This document shows positions 14,270-22,272 of a stretch of 64,000 nucleotides of DNA, in pieces. The stretch spans positions 10,983 through 74,982 of the forward strand of contig CAYFJU010000004.1 in the NCBI GenBank assembly GCA_964343505.1. Reading direction: 5' to 3'. The position numbers were made by a program, and so were the translations under genes. The stretch comes from TCS55 sp964343505. GTDB taxonomy: Bacteria; Fidelibacterota; Marinisomatia; Marinisomatales; TCS55. Under the pieces are notes generated by a model. The model was given only the letters and a program-made list of their open reading frames with translations. It searched no databases and was not told the DNA's origin. Position 1 is the first letter of the stretch, and each line of letters starts with the position of its first letter.

Positions 14270-15871
14270 GTGAATTACGGATTTGTTATAGATAACCGCA
14301 TGTGCATTGGATGCCATGCCTGCACAGTAGCTTGCAAAAGTGAGCACGATGTGCCAATAGGAGTGAACCGCACCCATGTGAAATATATCGAAAAAGGGAC
14401 GTTCCCCAATTCCACACGAGAGTTTTCTGTCCATCGTTGTAATCACTGCGCCGATGCACCGTGTGTTGAAATTTGTCCCACTACTGCACTCCACACTCGA
14501 GCGGACGGCATTGTTGATTTTGACAATGATCGGTGTATTGGTTGTAAGTCTTGTATGCAAGCTTGTCCTTATGATGCATTATATATAGATCCGAATTCAA
14601 ACACGGCTGCCAAATGTAACTATTGCGCCCACAAAGTGGATTATGGGTATGAACCGGCCTGCGTGGTGGTGTGTCCCGTTGAGGCGATTGTATCCGGGGA
14701 TCTGGATGATACCAATTCCAAGATTGCCCAATTGGTGGCCAACGAAGAGACCATGACACGGAAACCGGAAAAGATGACGGATCCGAATTTGTATTATGTG
14801 AATGCCACTTCTGAAATGCTTAATGCCACCGCCACGGATCGGAATCCTGATTATCTTTGGTCCGAGCAATCCAAAGGGGTGGGCCATTATGCAAAGTTCG
14901 CAGAAGAGCGTTTGGCAGAATCGGACACGGAAAATTTATTGGTACAGTTGGCGATGGAAAATTCTGCCAAGACAGGAAAACACATTGACCACCGGGCCAT
15001 TGATAGTGTGGCGAAAGAAATCCAAGACAATGTGGACCAACAGGAAGCCCGTCGTGTGTACGATTCCCCCAGCAAAGGTGTGCTCTGGGGATGGGAAGTG
15101 CCGGCTTATGTATGGACAAAAGCCATCGCCACAGGCACATTTCTTATGATGGCCATTTGGCAATTATTTTGGGGTGAATTATCAGCATCATCCGAATCCA
15201 CAGGACTCATTATTTCACTTATTTTTATGGGGCTAACAGGTGGATTTTTGGTTAAAGATTTGGATCGCCCGGATCGATTTTTATATGTATTGCTTCGTCC
15301 CCAATGGAAATCATGGTTGGTGAAAGGGGCCTACATCATTACCATTTTTGGCGGTCTGGTTACTTTGAAATTATTAGGACAACTTATATCATTCCCAACC
15401 GAATGGATCTGGTGGGTCGGAGGCATTTTTGCCATCCTTGGGGCGATTTACACTGCATTCCTTTTTGCGCAAGCCCGGGCACGAGATTTATGGCAAACAC
15501 CCGTTCAGTCCGCTATTCATATGTTAGTCCATGCCGTGATGATGGGGTCATTAGCTATGATGGTGATTGCACCAGAATCTATTTTGAATATGTCAGAAAT
15601 ACTTTCTTGGGGAATATTTATCAATGTGTTACTGATTTTGAAAGAAATATTATTTCCCCACGATACACATGACACCAAAGAAGCAGTCAGGATGATGACA
15701 AAAGGTTATTATTCAAAATATTTCTGGGGGGGGATTGTCACTGGGAATTTGATCCCTGCTGTTCTAATTATTTTTGGATTGCCCATTATCGCAGGTGTCT
15801 TGGCATTGGTGGGCATATTTTTAACGGAGTACGTCCGCATCCGCGTACCGCAAATGATACCATTAAGTTGA
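14270..15871 (+). CDS. Fused 4Fe-4S ferredoxin (PsrB-like) and NrfD/PsrC-like membrane subunit
   Basis: 533 residues from a GTG three bases after the previous stop; the next residues 'NYGFVIDNRMCIGCHACTVACK' are the normal start of PsrB/DmsB subunits. Residues 1-170 hold four 4Fe-4S cluster motifs: CIGCHACTVACK, CNHCADAPCVEICP, CIGCKSCMQACP and CNYCAHKVDYGYEPACVVVCP. After a hydrophilic linker (about 170-270) comes an NrfD-type domain with about eight transmembrane helices ('LMMAIWQLFWGEL', 'LIISLIFMGLTGGFLVKDLDRPDRF' and later). In known polysulfide/thiosulfate reductases B and C are separate polypeptides; the fusion gives electrons a direct path between the quinone pool and the catalytic subunit at 16592. 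Function in sulfur reduction or oxidation is inferred from neighbours. Confidence 0.9.
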   Translation: MNYGFVIDNRMCIGCHACTVACKSEHDVPIGVNRTHVKYIEKGTFPNSTREFSVHRCNHCADAPCVEICPTTALHTRADGIVDFDNDRCIGCKSCMQACPYDALYIDPNSNTAAKCNYCAHKVDYGYEPACVVVCPVEAIVSGDLDDTNSKIAQLVANEETMTRKPEKMTDPNLYYVNATSEMLNATATDRNPDYLWSEQSKGVGHYAKFAEERLAESDTENLLVQLAMENSAKTGKHIDHRAIDSVAKEIQDNVDQQEARRVYDSPSKGVLWGWEVPAYVWTKAIATGTFLMMAIWQLFWGELSASSESTGLIISLIFMGLTGGFLVKDLDRPDRFLYVLLRPQWKSWLVKGAYIITIFGGLVTLKLLGQLISFPTEWIWWVGGIFAILGAIYTAFLFAQARARDLWQTPVQSAIHMLVHAVMMGSLAMMVIAPESILNMSEILSWGIFINVLLILKEILFPHDTHDTKEAVRMMTKGYYSKYFWGGIVTGNLIPAVLIIFGLPIIAGVLALVGIFLTEYVRIRVPQMIPLS

Positions 15872-15949
15872 ATAAGTATTCGTGTGTTTAAGAATGTTCA
15901 TACAAAAACAACAAGCTCATTCAATAAATTTGGGATGGATATGTAACAA

Positions 15950-15977
15950 TATTATGTATTAAAATATGTACATAATA
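15950..15977. promoter_or_regulatory. Inverted repeat before the Phd/RelE pair
   Basis: TATTATGTA at 15950-15958 and TACATAATA at 15969-15977 form a perfect 9-10-9 inverted repeat, 23 bases before the antitoxin ATG. Phd/YefM antitoxins repress their own operon at such palindromes. The right arm is followed by AAAGGA, the likely Shine-Dalgarno region. Confidence 0.6.
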
Positions 15978-15999
15978 AAGGACAATAATTGGTAATATC

Positions 16000-16245
16000 A
16001 TGAAAATAAATCCTGCACCTTACATTACAAATATTTCGAATCTTCGGAAAAACCCAACAAAGATAATCCGTGATGCACACGGTGAAATGATTGCAATTAT
16101 GAATCATGGCGATATTATTTCTTATTTAATATCCCCGGAAATGGTAGAAGAATTTTTAGAAGCAAAGGCGGATAAAGAGACACTGGAACGTGTTGAAAAA
16201 ATGGATTTAAGCGAAGCAGTCGAAGTCAATTTGGATGAGTTATAG
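16000..16245 (+). CDS. Phd/YefM-family antitoxin
   Basis: 81 residues: N-terminal Phd/YefM fold ('ITNISNLRKNPTKIIRDAHGEMIAIMNHGDIISYLISPEMVEEFLEA') and an acidic C-terminal tail ('LERVEKMDLSEAVEVNLDEL') that would wrap the toxin. It is followed by a RelE-type toxin gene overlapping it by 11 bases. Placed between the two subunit genes of the molybdoenzyme, so it is a later insertion in that operon. AT-rich compared with its neighbours. Confidence 0.85.
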   Translation: MKINPAPYITNISNLRKNPTKIIRDAHGEMIAIMNHGDIISYLISPEMVEEFLEAKADKETLERVEKMDLSEAVEVNLDEL

Positions 16246-16504
16246 ATTAAAGTTCATGCCAAAGGCATTGAAGGAATTTCAGAAGTTAGACGGCTCCATA
16301 AAAAGTGAATTCAAAAAAATACTTAAAAAAAGATTACAAAATCCTGTGGTCGAGAAACACAGGTTGCACGGCGATTATAAAGGACATTTTAAAATAAAAT
16401 TAAAATCGAGTGCTTTTAGACTCATTTACCGCGTTCTTGAAAAAGAGCTTGTTGTAATTGTTGTAGAAGTTGGGCGACGAGATAAAATCTATAAAAAGAA
16501 ATGA
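16235..16504 (+). CDS. RelE/ParE-family toxin
   Basis: 89 residues: 'YRLKFMPKALKEFQKLDGSIKSEFKKILKKRL', 'HRLHGDYKGHFKIKLKSSAFRLIYRVLEKELVVIVVEVGRRDKIYKK'. The pattern 'L.G...G.yKIKl.ssg.RLiY.v......v.v..vg.Rd...Y' is that of RelE mRNA interferases, with catalytic Arg/Lys and the C-terminal Tyr/Lys region present. Cleaves mRNA in the ribosome when released from the antitoxin (family knowledge). It starts inside the antitoxin gene, which fits coupled expression. Confidence 0.87.
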   Translation: MSYRLKFMPKALKEFQKLDGSIKSEFKKILKKRLQNPVVEKHRLHGDYKGHFKIKLKSSAFRLIYRVLEKELVVIVVEVGRRDKIYKKK

Positions 16505-16591
16505 AAGATTTAAGTGTTAAAGTGGGAAAGTGCTTATGTGTTTACAAACTATAACACTCTAACACATGAACACTTAAACACGTAAGAAAAA
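16505..16591. repeat. Inverted-repeat spacer before the molybdoenzyme gene
   Basis: TTTAAGTGTT at 16509-16518 pairs with AACACTTAAA at 16569-16578, and inside them ATGTGTT pairs with AACACAT. Built of AAGTGTTAAAGTG-like words. The arm ends 13 bases before the ATG at 16592. Same architecture as the spacers at 5776 and 22273. Confidence 0.5.
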
Positions 16592-19444
16592 ATGAAGAGA
16601 AGTTGGATAGAAACATTTTCAGAGTCATTAGGGCTCATTCCTAAAATTTCTGATCGCCCCGATTGGTCCGAAGAATTTGCCATGGAAGGTCCCAGGGATC
16701 TGTACAAATATCCCGACCCCAGTGAATGGGACGACTTTACCGAATTGGACCCTGCCGCCTGGCCGGAGAAAAAAGAACGCCATTATTCCATCGTGCCCAC
16801 CACATGTTTCAATTGTGAATCGGCCTGCGGACTCTTGGCATATATCGACAAAGATTCCGATGAAGTTCGAAAATTTGAAGGGAACCCCCACCATCCCGGG
16901 AGCCGAGGACGGAATTGTGCTAAAGGTCCCGCCACCATCAATCAAATCAATGATACAGAACGGATTCTTTATCCGCTAAAACGTGTCGGTAAACGGGGAG
17001 AAGGGAAGTGGGAACGCATCACTTGGGACCAAGCCTTGGATGAAATATCCGAAAAAATTGCTGCTTCCATCCGGAAAAGGAAGGACGGTGTAGTCTATCA
17101 TGTGGGTCGCCCGGGGCATGAAGGTTATGCAGAACGTGTCCTGAAAGCATGGGGCGTGGATGGTCACAATTCCCACACCAATATTTGTTCTGCTGGCGCC
17201 CGCACCGGCTATGCACTTTGGCATAAATACGATCGCCCAAGCCCGGACCACACCAATGCTGAAGTCATCCTTTTGGCGTCATCCCATTTAGAAACGGGAC
17301 ATTATTTTAATCCCCACGCCCAGCGGATTATGGAAGGGATGATGAAGGGGGCCAAACTGATTGTCATGGACCCCCGCTTATCCAACACCGCATCCATGGC
17401 GGATGAATGGATGCCAACGTATCCTGGCTCTGAACCGGCTGTATTCATGGCCATGGCAAAGATCATTATAGATGAAGAATTGTACGATCGGCATTATTTA
17501 GAGAATTGGGTAAACTGGGATGAATATTTACAAAAACTGCATCCAAATGATCCGGTGGAATTTGATCAATTTATAAAACGATTGGGTGAAGAATGGGCGG
17601 AATACACACCGGAGTTTGCCGCCAAAGAAGCCCAGATTGATGCGGATCAAATCATTCATGTAGCGAAAATGATTGGCAAAGCCGGGAGCAAATTATCCAC
17701 CCATGTTTGGCGTGGTGCTTCTATTGGAAATCTAGGCGGATGGCAAGTGTCTCGCACTCTTCATTTGCTCAATGTTCTTACCGGTTCGGTGGGAACAGAA
17801 GGGGGTACATCTCCCAGCTCATGGAATAAATTTCATCCTGCCTTCTTTAATGTGCCGCCGGGGCCGGACGCATGGAATGAATTGAACTGGCCCAAAGAGT
17901 ACACCATGGCCCATTATGAAATGAGCCAAATTTTGCCCCATCTTATTAAGGATGGCCGTGGCGAATTGGACGTCTATTTCACCCGCGTGTTTAATCCGGT
18001 GTGGACTTATCCCGATGGATTTTCATGGATTGAAATGTTATCCGATGCGGAAAAAGTTGGCTGCCATATCGCTTTAACGCCTACATGGAATGAGACTGCA
18101 TTTTTTGCCGATTATGTGCTGCCCATGGGGCACGCATCCGAGCGTCATGACATTAATTCTTATGAAACGCAATCAGGCGTGTGGATCGCTTTTCGTCAGC
18201 CGGTTTTACGAGAAAAAGCGCGGCGGGATGGGAAGGATGTAGAATTCACCTATGAAGTGAATCCCGGTGAAGTGTGGGAAGAAGATGAATTCTGGATTGA
18301 GTTATCTTGGCGAATAGATAAGGATGATGATTTAGGAATCCGAAAGCATTTCATGAGTCCATATCGCCCAGGGCAGAAGATTGATATCGACGAATATTAT
18401 CAATACATTTTTGAAAACACGCAAGGACTGCCGGAAGCGGCAGCGAAAGAAGATTTATCGCCGCTGGAATACATGCGCAAGTATGGTGCCTTTCTGGTGG
18501 ACCCGGAAGTGTATGTGAAAAATGAAAGCCATGTTGCCGATGATGCCATGTCTGGGGCCACGGTAAAGAAAAACCGCCAGATTGAAAAAGACGGAAATAT
18601 TGTAGGAATTCAAGTCGATGGGAAGAACTATTCCGGATTTCCCACACCGTCTAAACGGCAGGAGATTTACTCCCAAACGATGGTGGATTTTGGGTATCCT
18701 GAACACGCCACACCGGGATATCGAATTAAGAGCCACGTTCATTTAGACCATATGAATTCAGATAAAAATGACTGTGTCCTACTTCCAAATTTCAGGTTAC
18801 CAACCCATATTCATTCTCGTTCTGCGAATGCAAAATGGCTTACAGAGATTGCCCACAGAAATCCCATTTGGATTCATACCAAAGATGCATATCGACTCGG
18901 CGTGGATAATGGAGATTTACTCAAAATCACTACCGAGATCGGCTGGTTCGTGGACAAGGTTTGGGTCACAGAAGCCATCAAGCCCGGCGTGGTTGCATGC
19001 TCCCATCATATTGGTCGCTGGCGTCGTCAGCAAGATGAAGGCAACCGGTTTATGACGAATACGGTGGATATCCAGAATATGGGTAATGGAAAATGGAAGA
19101 TGGAAACGGTGACTGGCATTGAACCGTGGAAAACAGACGATCCAGACACGAATCGTATCTGGTGGCGGGATGGTGGCGTTCATCAGAATATCACCCATGC
19201 AGCCAATCCCGATCCTATTTCCGGGGCCCATTGTTGGCTGCAAAAAGTGAGCATCTCCAAACCAAATCCCCATGAGAAATATGGGGATATTTTCGTGGAT
19301 ACGAATAAATCATTTGAACATTTCAAAAAATGGAATGATTGGGCCAAGGAAAAAGAAACCCATCCCGATGGACTTCGCCGACCCTTATGGATGGGCAGAC
19401 CACTCACGCCCCAAAAGAATCAGTTTTATTTAGATAAAAAATAG
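16592..19444 (+). CDS. Molybdopterin (bis-MGD) oxidoreductase, PsrA/PhsA-like catalytic subunit
   Basis: 950 residues of the DMSO-reductase family. A 4Fe-4S motif is at Cys72, Cys75, Cys79 and Cys109 (C-x2-C-x3-C-x29-C, followed by 'AKGPATINQ'). Cys199 in 'SHTNICSAGARTG' is at the place of the Mo-coordinating residue. Later segments are 'VMDPRLSNTASMADEWMPTYPGSEPAVFMAMAKIII', 'TPTWNETAFFADYVLPMGHASERHD' and a C-terminal MopB domain ('LRLP'-like 'NFRLPTHIHSRSANAKWL...GVDNGDLLKITTEIGW'). There is no twin-arginine signal at the N-terminus (MKRSWIETFSES), unlike PsrA/PhsA/TtrA, so it should sit on the cytoplasmic side. With the fused FeS/NrfD subunit it would form a quinone-linked complex for sulfur compounds (polysulfide, thiosulfate or persulfide). 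Direction of the reaction is not decidable here. Confidence 0.88.
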   Translation: MKRSWIETFSESLGLIPKISDRPDWSEEFAMEGPRDLYKYPDPSEWDDFTELDPAAWPEKKERHYSIVPTTCFNCESACGLLAYIDKDSDEVRKFEGNPHHPGSRGRNCAKGPATINQINDTERILYPLKRVGKRGEGKWERITWDQALDEISEKIAASIRKRKDGVVYHVGRPGHEGYAERVLKAWGVDGHNSHTNICSAGARTGYALWHKYDRPSPDHTNAEVILLASSHLETGHYFNPHAQRIMEGMMKGAKLIVMDPRLSNTASMADEWMPTYPGSEPAVFMAMAKIIIDEELYDRHYLENWVNWDEYLQKLHPNDPVEFDQFIKRLGEEWAEYTPEFAAKEAQIDADQIIHVAKMIGKAGSKLSTHVWRGASIGNLGGWQVSRTLHLLNVLTGSVGTEGGTSPSSWNKFHPAFFNVPPGPDAWNELNWPKEYTMAHYEMSQILPHLIKDGRGELDVYFTRVFNPVWTYPDGFSWIEMLSDAEKVGCHIALTPTWNETAFFADYVLPMGHASERHDINSYETQSGVWIAFRQPVLREKARRDGKDVEFTYEVNPGEVWEEDEFWIELSWRIDKDDDLGIRKHFMSPYRPGQKIDIDEYYQYIFENTQGLPEAAAKEDLSPLEYMRKYGAFLVDPEVYVKNESHVADDAMSGATVKKNRQIEKDGNIVGIQVDGKNYSGFPTPSKRQEIYSQTMVDFGYPEHATPGYRIKSHVHLDHMNSDKNDCVLLPNFRLPTHIHSRSANAKWLTEIAHRNPIWIHTKDAYRLGVDNGDLLKITTEIGWFVDKVWVTEAIKPGVVACSHHIGRWRRQQDEGNRFMTNTVDIQNMGNGKWKMETVTGIEPWKTDDPDTNRIWWRDGGVHQNITHAANPDPISGAHCWLQKVSISKPNPHEKYGDIFVDTNKSFEHFKKWNDWAKEKETHPDGLRRPLWMGRPLTPQKNQFYLDKK

Positions 19445-19473
19445 GATAAATTTATCCGAATTCTTTAGCCGAA

Positions 19474-19573
19474 TCACCTACGTTTTGATAATAGGGTGAA
19501 AGGCCGGTACGGTGATGTTGGAAACGACATCATTTGCTCCCGACCCTTGTCCGCCAACTGGCTGACAGGGTGA
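19474..19573 (+). ncRNA. Structured leader of moaA, candidate molybdenum-cofactor riboswitch
   Basis: Between the molybdoenzyme stop and moaA the RNA can fold into a closed multi-branch structure: TCACCT (19474-19479) pairs with AGGGTGA (19567-19573). Inside are GGCCGG (19502-19507) with CCGACC (19540-19545), enclosing a perfect 7-bp stem GATGTTG-GAAA-CGACATC (19514-19531) capped by a GNRA tetraloop, and a TGTC...GACA / GCCA...TGGC arm (19548-19567). TCACCT can instead pair with an equally good AGGGTGA at 19493-19499, a mutually exclusive fold. It ends 12 bases before the moaA ATG. The AGGCCGG half-stem is also prominent in Moco riboswitches upstream of moaA in enterobacteria; identification is tentative. 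Confidence 0.45.
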
Positions 19574-19585
19574 CTTGGAATAAGA

Positions 19586-20626
19586 ATGGAAAATATAAGA
19601 CAACTTCATCCACCCATGGATCGCAGCGTCACACCTGCGCATCCCACAATCGTCGATCGACACAATCGCAAATTCAATTACCTTCGACTTGCTGTAAACG
19701 AATACTGTAATCTCCGCTGTATCTACTGCATGCCGGAAGAAGGCATCCCATTTCGACAAAAAACTCAACTTCTTTCCAGAGATGAAATAAAACGGGTTCT
19801 AACTCTGTTCGTACATTTGGGTGTGTCCAAGATTCGTTTCACCGGGGGAGAGCCACTGCTTCGGAAAGATATCTGTGAATTGGTTGGTTTTGCAAAAAAT
19901 CTTCATGGTATCGAATCGGTTCATTTGACAACAAACGGGATGATATTAGATCGACACCTAAATGGTTTAGAAAAGGCGGGATTATCGGGAATCAATATCA
20001 GCATTGACACATTGGATTCTGAAAAATTTAAATCAATCACCCGACGGGATGGATTTGAAAAAGTTTTTAAAAATATTAAAGAAGCGATTCAATCTAAAAT
20101 TCCATCCATCAAATTGAACGTGGTAGCCATGCGGGCTTTCAATCATGATGAATTATTGGATTTTGCACATCTATCCATGGATCATGATATCACAGTTCGG
20201 TTCATTGAATTGATGCCATTTGATTCTCACCAAATCTGGAAAACAGGAAAATTTTATCGGGCAGAACACATTGTAGAAGATCTTCATGAACAAACCGATC
20301 AACTCCAACCGGTGGATGGGTCCAGCACAGAACATTATATTTTTCGGATGAATGGCGCTAAAGGGAAGATTGCTGTCATCCCGGCCTATTCAAGGAATCT
20401 ATGCGGTACCTGTAATCGAATTCGAATTACCGCTGATGGCAAATTATTGAACTGTCTTTACAGTCAGGACGAGACCAACTTGCGCGATGCCATGCGGGAT
20501 GGGGCATCCGATGAAACCATTCGATCCATGATTACAGGATCATTTTTGAACAAACATGTGGATGGTTGGGCTGCTCAACAGCATAATGGCGCCCACCGGG
20601 AATCAATGACGCAAATTGGGGGGTGA
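19586..20626 (+). CDS. moaA: GTP 3',8-cyclase
   Basis: 346 residues, the family's normal length. First step of molybdopterin synthesis: radical-SAM rearrangement of GTP to 3',8-cyclo-GTP. The SAM 4Fe-4S motif is Cys41, Cys45, Cys48 in 'CNLRCIYCMP'; 'RFTGGEPLLRKD' binds SAM; the C-terminal substrate cluster Cys residues are in 'NLCGTCNRIRITADGKLLNCL'; the protein ends in the conserved Gly-Gly. The start is the ATG at 19586, which gives about 30 residues ahead of 'KFNYLRLAVNEYCNL', as usual. First gene of the moaA-moaCB-tauE-moeA-moaD-moaE run. Confidence 0.96.
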   Translation: MENIRQLHPPMDRSVTPAHPTIVDRHNRKFNYLRLAVNEYCNLRCIYCMPEEGIPFRQKTQLLSRDEIKRVLTLFVHLGVSKIRFTGGEPLLRKDICELVGFAKNLHGIESVHLTTNGMILDRHLNGLEKAGLSGINISIDTLDSEKFKSITRRDGFEKVFKNIKEAIQSKIPSIKLNVVAMRAFNHDELLDFAHLSMDHDITVRFIELMPFDSHQIWKTGKFYRAEHIVEDLHEQTDQLQPVDGSSTEHYIFRMNGAKGKIAVIPAYSRNLCGTCNRIRITADGKLLNCLYSQDETNLRDAMRDGASDETIRSMITGSFLNKHVDGWAAQQHNGAHRESMTQIGG

Positions 20627-20707
20627 AAAGATGGAAGATGGAGCATAGAAAATGGGGGATAAGAATTTTGTAACACAGAGTTCACAGAGAAACACGGATA
20701 AAATATT
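20627..20707. repeat. Spacer with CACAGAG-type repeat words
   Basis: Contains 'ACACAGAGTTCACAGAGAAACACGG' (20671-20695 region), closely similar to 'ACACGGAGTTCACAGAGAGACACAG' after the moaCB gene at about 22288-22312. The word is typical of dispersed intergenic repeats. No gene. Confidence 0.45.
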
Positions 20708-20818
20708 TTGAACAAATTTTCACATTTAGATAAACAGGGAATAGTAAAAATGGTGGATGTTACCCATATGGTGACTACCGTTTGGATGGTAAAACTAGAC
20801 GGGAATACTGTATTATAA
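20708..20818 (+). pseudogene. Degenerate 5' fragment of a moaC duplicate
   Basis: From TTG at 20708 one frame reads 'LNKFSHLDKQGIVKMVDVTHMVTTVWMVKLDG' for 32 codons, aligning without gaps to the start of the intact moaC-moaB gene at 21331 ('MSEFSHLDQSGNVKMVDVTNKQTTVRMAQAEG'). About 20 of 32 positions agree. It then ends in a stop at 20816-20818. It is a decayed partial copy, separated from the real gene by about 500 bases of foreign fragments. Confidence 0.75.
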
Positions 20819-20863
20819 TTATGGAATTAATGCAAATTTCTTTATTATGATAACGGAATTACT

Positions 20864-21043
20864 ATGAAATACAGACAAAACATTTTTAATAAAGTGTCTT
20901 CAAATTCGGATTCAGGGAAGGCATCACTGATAATTCGTTCCCGTCGGGTTGGGAAAATTGCCTTGCTGAAAGACATAATAAAATCCAAGGAAAAGGACGT
21001 ATTATTTCTGAATGGCGATGATACAATCAAAAAGTACCCGTAA
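20864..21043 (+). pseudogene. N-terminal remnant of a DUF4143-type AAA ATPase
   Basis: 59 codons from an ATG: 'MKYRQNIFNKVSSNSDSGKASLIIRSRRVGKIALLKDIIKSKEKDVLFLNGDD' then a stop. This matches the beginning of the widespread 'ATP-binding protein' family, whose P-loop is 'ITGARQVGKTTLL'. Here the Walker A is altered to 'IRSRRVGKIALL', so the Lys-Thr pair is lost. A truncated relic. A long minus-strand frame over the same bases is a shadow. Confidence 0.6.
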
Positions 21044-21064
21044 ACAGTTTTTGGAAGAATCAAA

Positions 21065-21334
21065 ATGAAAAAAATTCTACCAACCATAACTGTCTCTTCT
21101 CTGATTTTTTCAGCCTGTATTCTTACAAATGCTTATTCACCTATCATTAAGTTAAAACCAGAATCTCTTTCTGCTCTAGAAAAGACTGAACCAATCATCA
21201 ATTTGAATGACAATTTCAAAATAATTAATCTATATTTAAAACAGGTCAAGATTCTAAAGGAGTCTTCAGTAAATCCTAAAAGTGATGTAGTCAACGAAAT
21301 GGTATATCAGCTTTTTAAAAGGGAAAAACTATGA
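21065..21334 (+). CDS. Small hypothetical exported protein
   Basis: 89 residues: a signal-like start 'MKKILPTITVSSLIFSACILTNA' with a possible lipobox Cys18, then a polar alpha-helical segment 'IKLKPESLSALEKTEPIINLNDNFKIINLYLKQVKILKESS'. No family recognised. It overlaps the moaCB start by 4 bases (ATGA) and lies in a stretch of gene debris, so its status is doubtful; it might be a product of the same rearrangement. Confidence 0.45.
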   Translation: MKKILPTITVSSLIFSACILTNAYSPIIKLKPESLSALEKTEPIINLNDNFKIINLYLKQVKILKESSVNPKSDVVNEMVYQLFKREKL

Positions 21335-22272
21335 GTGAATTTTCACATTTAGATCAATCGGGAAATGTTAAAATGGTCGATGTGACCAATAAACAAACTA
21401 CCGTAAGAATGGCACAAGCAGAAGGCAAAATAACCCTGCAACCCGATACTATATCTGCCATTCAGGATGATGCATTACCGAAAGGAAATGTACTCACCAC
21501 GGCCAAGATAGCCGGAATCCAAGCAGCAAAAAAAACAGCAGAATTAATTCCCATGTGTCACCAATTGAATTTGTCTTTTGTAGATATTGAATTTGGCGTT
21601 CAAGCTGATTCAATTTTGATACATTCAACTGTGAAAACAAAAGAAGCCACCGGTGTGGAAATGGAAGCCCTATCCGCCGTTTCTGCCGCAGCGCTCACCA
21701 TTTATGATATGTGTAAAGCGGTGGATAAATCCATGGAGATTGGCGATATAAAATTGGTTAAAAAAGTGGGGGGAAAATCAGACCATGCCACAGACTACCG
21801 GCCCAAGATCGGTGTGATTACATTAAGTGACAGCGTGGTAGCAGGGAAAAATGAAGACAGATCAGGTGAAATATTAGCCAACGGGTTTTCAGATTCCGGT
21901 TGCGCAGTTGAATACCGAATTGTGCTTGAAGATGGATCTGATCAGATGGTACCCACCATTCATCAGTGGATTGATTCTGGTGTTGAACTCATTTTAACTA
22001 CGGGAGGAACGGGGCTTGGTCCAAGGGATCTCACCATCCCAACCATAGAAAAAATCTTTGAATCAAAATTGCCAGGGATTGAACAGGCACTCCATGCTTA
22101 TGGCCGTGGAAAGGTGAAAACGGCTATGTTGTCTCGATTGACTGCCGGTGTTGTAAATGGTGCTATCGTCATTTGTTTGCCCGGGAGTCCCGGTGCGGCG
22201 AATGATGCGGTTTCTGTGTTAATTCCGGCCATATTTCATTCATTCCACATGATGAAGGGGGAAAAACATTGA
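21331..22272 (+). CDS. Bifunctional MoaC-MoaB/Mog molybdenum cofactor protein
   Basis: 313 residues, a natural fusion. Residues 1-158 are MoaC, cyclic pyranopterin monophosphate synthase ('VKMVDVTNKQTTVRMAQAEGKI', 'AKIAGIQAAKKTAELIPMCHQLNLSFVDIEF', 'VKTKEATGVEMEALSAVSAAALTIYDMCKAVDKSMEI', 'KKVGGKS'). Residues 165-313 are a MogA/MoaB domain that adenylylates molybdopterin ('KIGVITLSDSVVAGKNEDRSGEIL', 'ELILTTGGTGLGPRDLTIPTI', 'CLPGSPGAANDAVSVL'). MoaC/MoaB fusions are known in some bacteria. Shine-Dalgarno AAAGGGAAAAACT precedes the ATG. In the run moaA-moaCB-tauE-moeA-moaD-moaE. Confidence 0.95.
   Translation: MSEFSHLDQSGNVKMVDVTNKQTTVRMAQAEGKITLQPDTISAIQDDALPKGNVLTTAKIAGIQAAKKTAELIPMCHQLNLSFVDIEFGVQADSILIHSTVKTKEATGVEMEALSAVSAAALTIYDMCKAVDKSMEIGDIKLVKKVGGKSDHATDYRPKIGVITLSDSVVAGKNEDRSGEILANGFSDSGCAVEYRIVLEDGSDQMVPTIHQWIDSGVELILTTGGTGLGPRDLTIPTIEKIFESKLPGIEQALHAYGRGKVKTAMLSRLTAGVVNGAIVICLPGSPGAANDAVSVLIPAIFHSFHMMKGEKH

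Noticed and set aside
20864..21043. A complete small ATPase gene
   Set aside because: Only 59 codons, the P-loop Lys-Thr is altered, and the remainder of the family is absent.
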